In this document: in pieces, positions 38,584-38,784 of the stretch
Numbering within the stretch: position 1 is the stretch's first letter
How the letters are laid out: each line of letters opens with the position of its first letter
Origin: DYGX01 sp035325905
GTDB taxonomy: Bacteria > Chloroflexota > Anaerolineae > Aggregatilineales > Aggregatilineaceae
Direction of reading: 5' to 3'
NCBI GenBank assembly: GCA_035325905.1
Contig: DAOKYY010000029.1
Location: forward strand, 1 to 38,784
Length of the DNA: 38,784 nucleotides
Program-made: the position numbers and the translations under genes
The notes under the pieces: generated by a model
What the model was told of the DNA's origin: nothing
Databases searched by the model: none
What the model saw: only the letters and a program-made list of their open reading frames with translations

Positions 38584-38724
38584 AAGCTGTTATGAACTTT
38601 CCAGACGGGACCACGAGAGAACAATCCAGCGTCCGGGGGGAGGGGCGGAAGCTCGCGCCGCCCCTCCGAGAAAAACAGACCGGATGCCCGGTTGACCCCG
38701 GGTAAAGCGCATAACAAGCTCTAG
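38580..38724. mobile_element. 145-bp MITE-like element with terminal inverted repeats and CTAG borders
   Basis: The left end reads CTAGAAGCTGTTATGAACTTT, given here in short pieces: CTAG, AAGCTGTTATG, AACTTT. The right end, on the opposite strand, reads CTAG, AGCTTGTTATG, CGCTTT. They align as imperfect terminal inverted repeats of about 17 bases inside CTAG duplicates at 38580-38583 and 38721-38724. CTAG fits the YTAR 4-base targets used by some IS5-type transposons. No protein is encoded. The interior contains a perfect 10-base hairpin (38639-38667). A partial relative lies at 1-28. The left CTAG contains the glycosyltransferase stop codon. Confidence 0.75.
38639..38667 (+). terminator. Perfect hairpin inside the MITE-like element
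   Basis: GGAGGGGCGG (38639-38648) pairs perfectly with CCGCCCCTCC (38658-38667) around a 9-base loop. It is followed by GAGAAAAAC rather than T residues. It could end the glycosyltransferase transcript, but the lack of a T-run lowers confidence. Confidence 0.45.
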
Positions 38725-38765
38725 GAACGTTTGCCAACCGCCAGCCATTCAGGACAATACTGCTC

Positions 38766-38784
38766 ATGCGCATTGGTCAGATCA
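38766..38784 (+). CDS. Possible start of a downstream gene (partial, cut by window end)
   Basis: An ATG at 38766 opens a frame coding for MRIGQI to the window end. AGGA at 38751-38754 lies 11 nt upstream. Too little is visible to identify it; MRIGQI-type starts are common in GT-B glycosyltransferases, which would fit the context, but this is a guess. Confidence 0.35.

Overview
The window is a GC-rich bacterial chromosomal segment with tightly packed genes. Protein sequences, a DUF4342 protein and the overall gene mix suggest a Chloroflexota bacterium, perhaps Anaerolineae. This taxonomic call is inference from recognised families, because no rRNA is present. No tRNA, CRISPR array, prophage or transposase gene was found. 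Most of the content is housekeeping, but it includes two unusual families of intergenic repeats.

Layout. 1-1921 (-): tyrS and a downstream unknown gene that ends at the border of a repeat element. 2148-5540 (+): an unknown 173-aa protein and a large FtsX/MacB-type permease with no ATPase beside it. 5584-11780 (+): alaS, a membrane-anchored 'baseplate J-like' protein, ruvX and mltG, an order reminiscent of the Bacillus alaS-ruvX-mltG cluster. 11872-13631 (-): DUF4342 protein and pyrimidine-nucleoside phosphorylase. 13838-14737 (+): a membrane-anchored DsbA-like protein. 14830-17502 (-): a secreted DUF4397/SH3b protein. 17693-21643 (-): adenosine kinase, GNAT, Tat-exported deacetylase-like protein and S-adenosylhomocysteinase, which together suggest adenosine salvage from the SAM cycle. 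21836-24080: an orphan CpaF/VirB11-like ATPase (+) convergent with a HEAT-like protein (-).

24392-31313: a cytochrome bd locus. cydAB (+) converges on a cydD-methyltransferase-cydC operon (-). The maturation/export ABC pair therefore sits beside the oxidase on the opposite strand, with a methyltransferase gene overlapping both neighbours. 31467-32708 (+): HAD phosphatase and Hsp20. 32878-35689 (+): the GDP-deoxyhexose pair RMD and GMD, then TatD nuclease. 35698-36441 (-): an SDR-fold protein lacking the normal catalytic residues. 36633-37427 (-): a secreted helical repeat protein. 37600-38583 (+): a family 2 glycosyltransferase, followed by a small repeat element and the first codons of another gene.

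The most unusual signals are non-coding. (1) Two inverted arrays of degenerate 10-nt units (GCAG-N6 on one arm, GCTG-N6 on the other) lie directly after the stop codons of alaS (8390-8514) and cydB (26801-26923). (2) A 145-bp element with terminal inverted repeats and CTAG at both borders (38580-38724) has a partial relative at 1-28. In both cases the bordering CTAG supplies the TAG stop codon of the adjacent gene. Several candidate promoters share GG immediately before the -10 hexamer.
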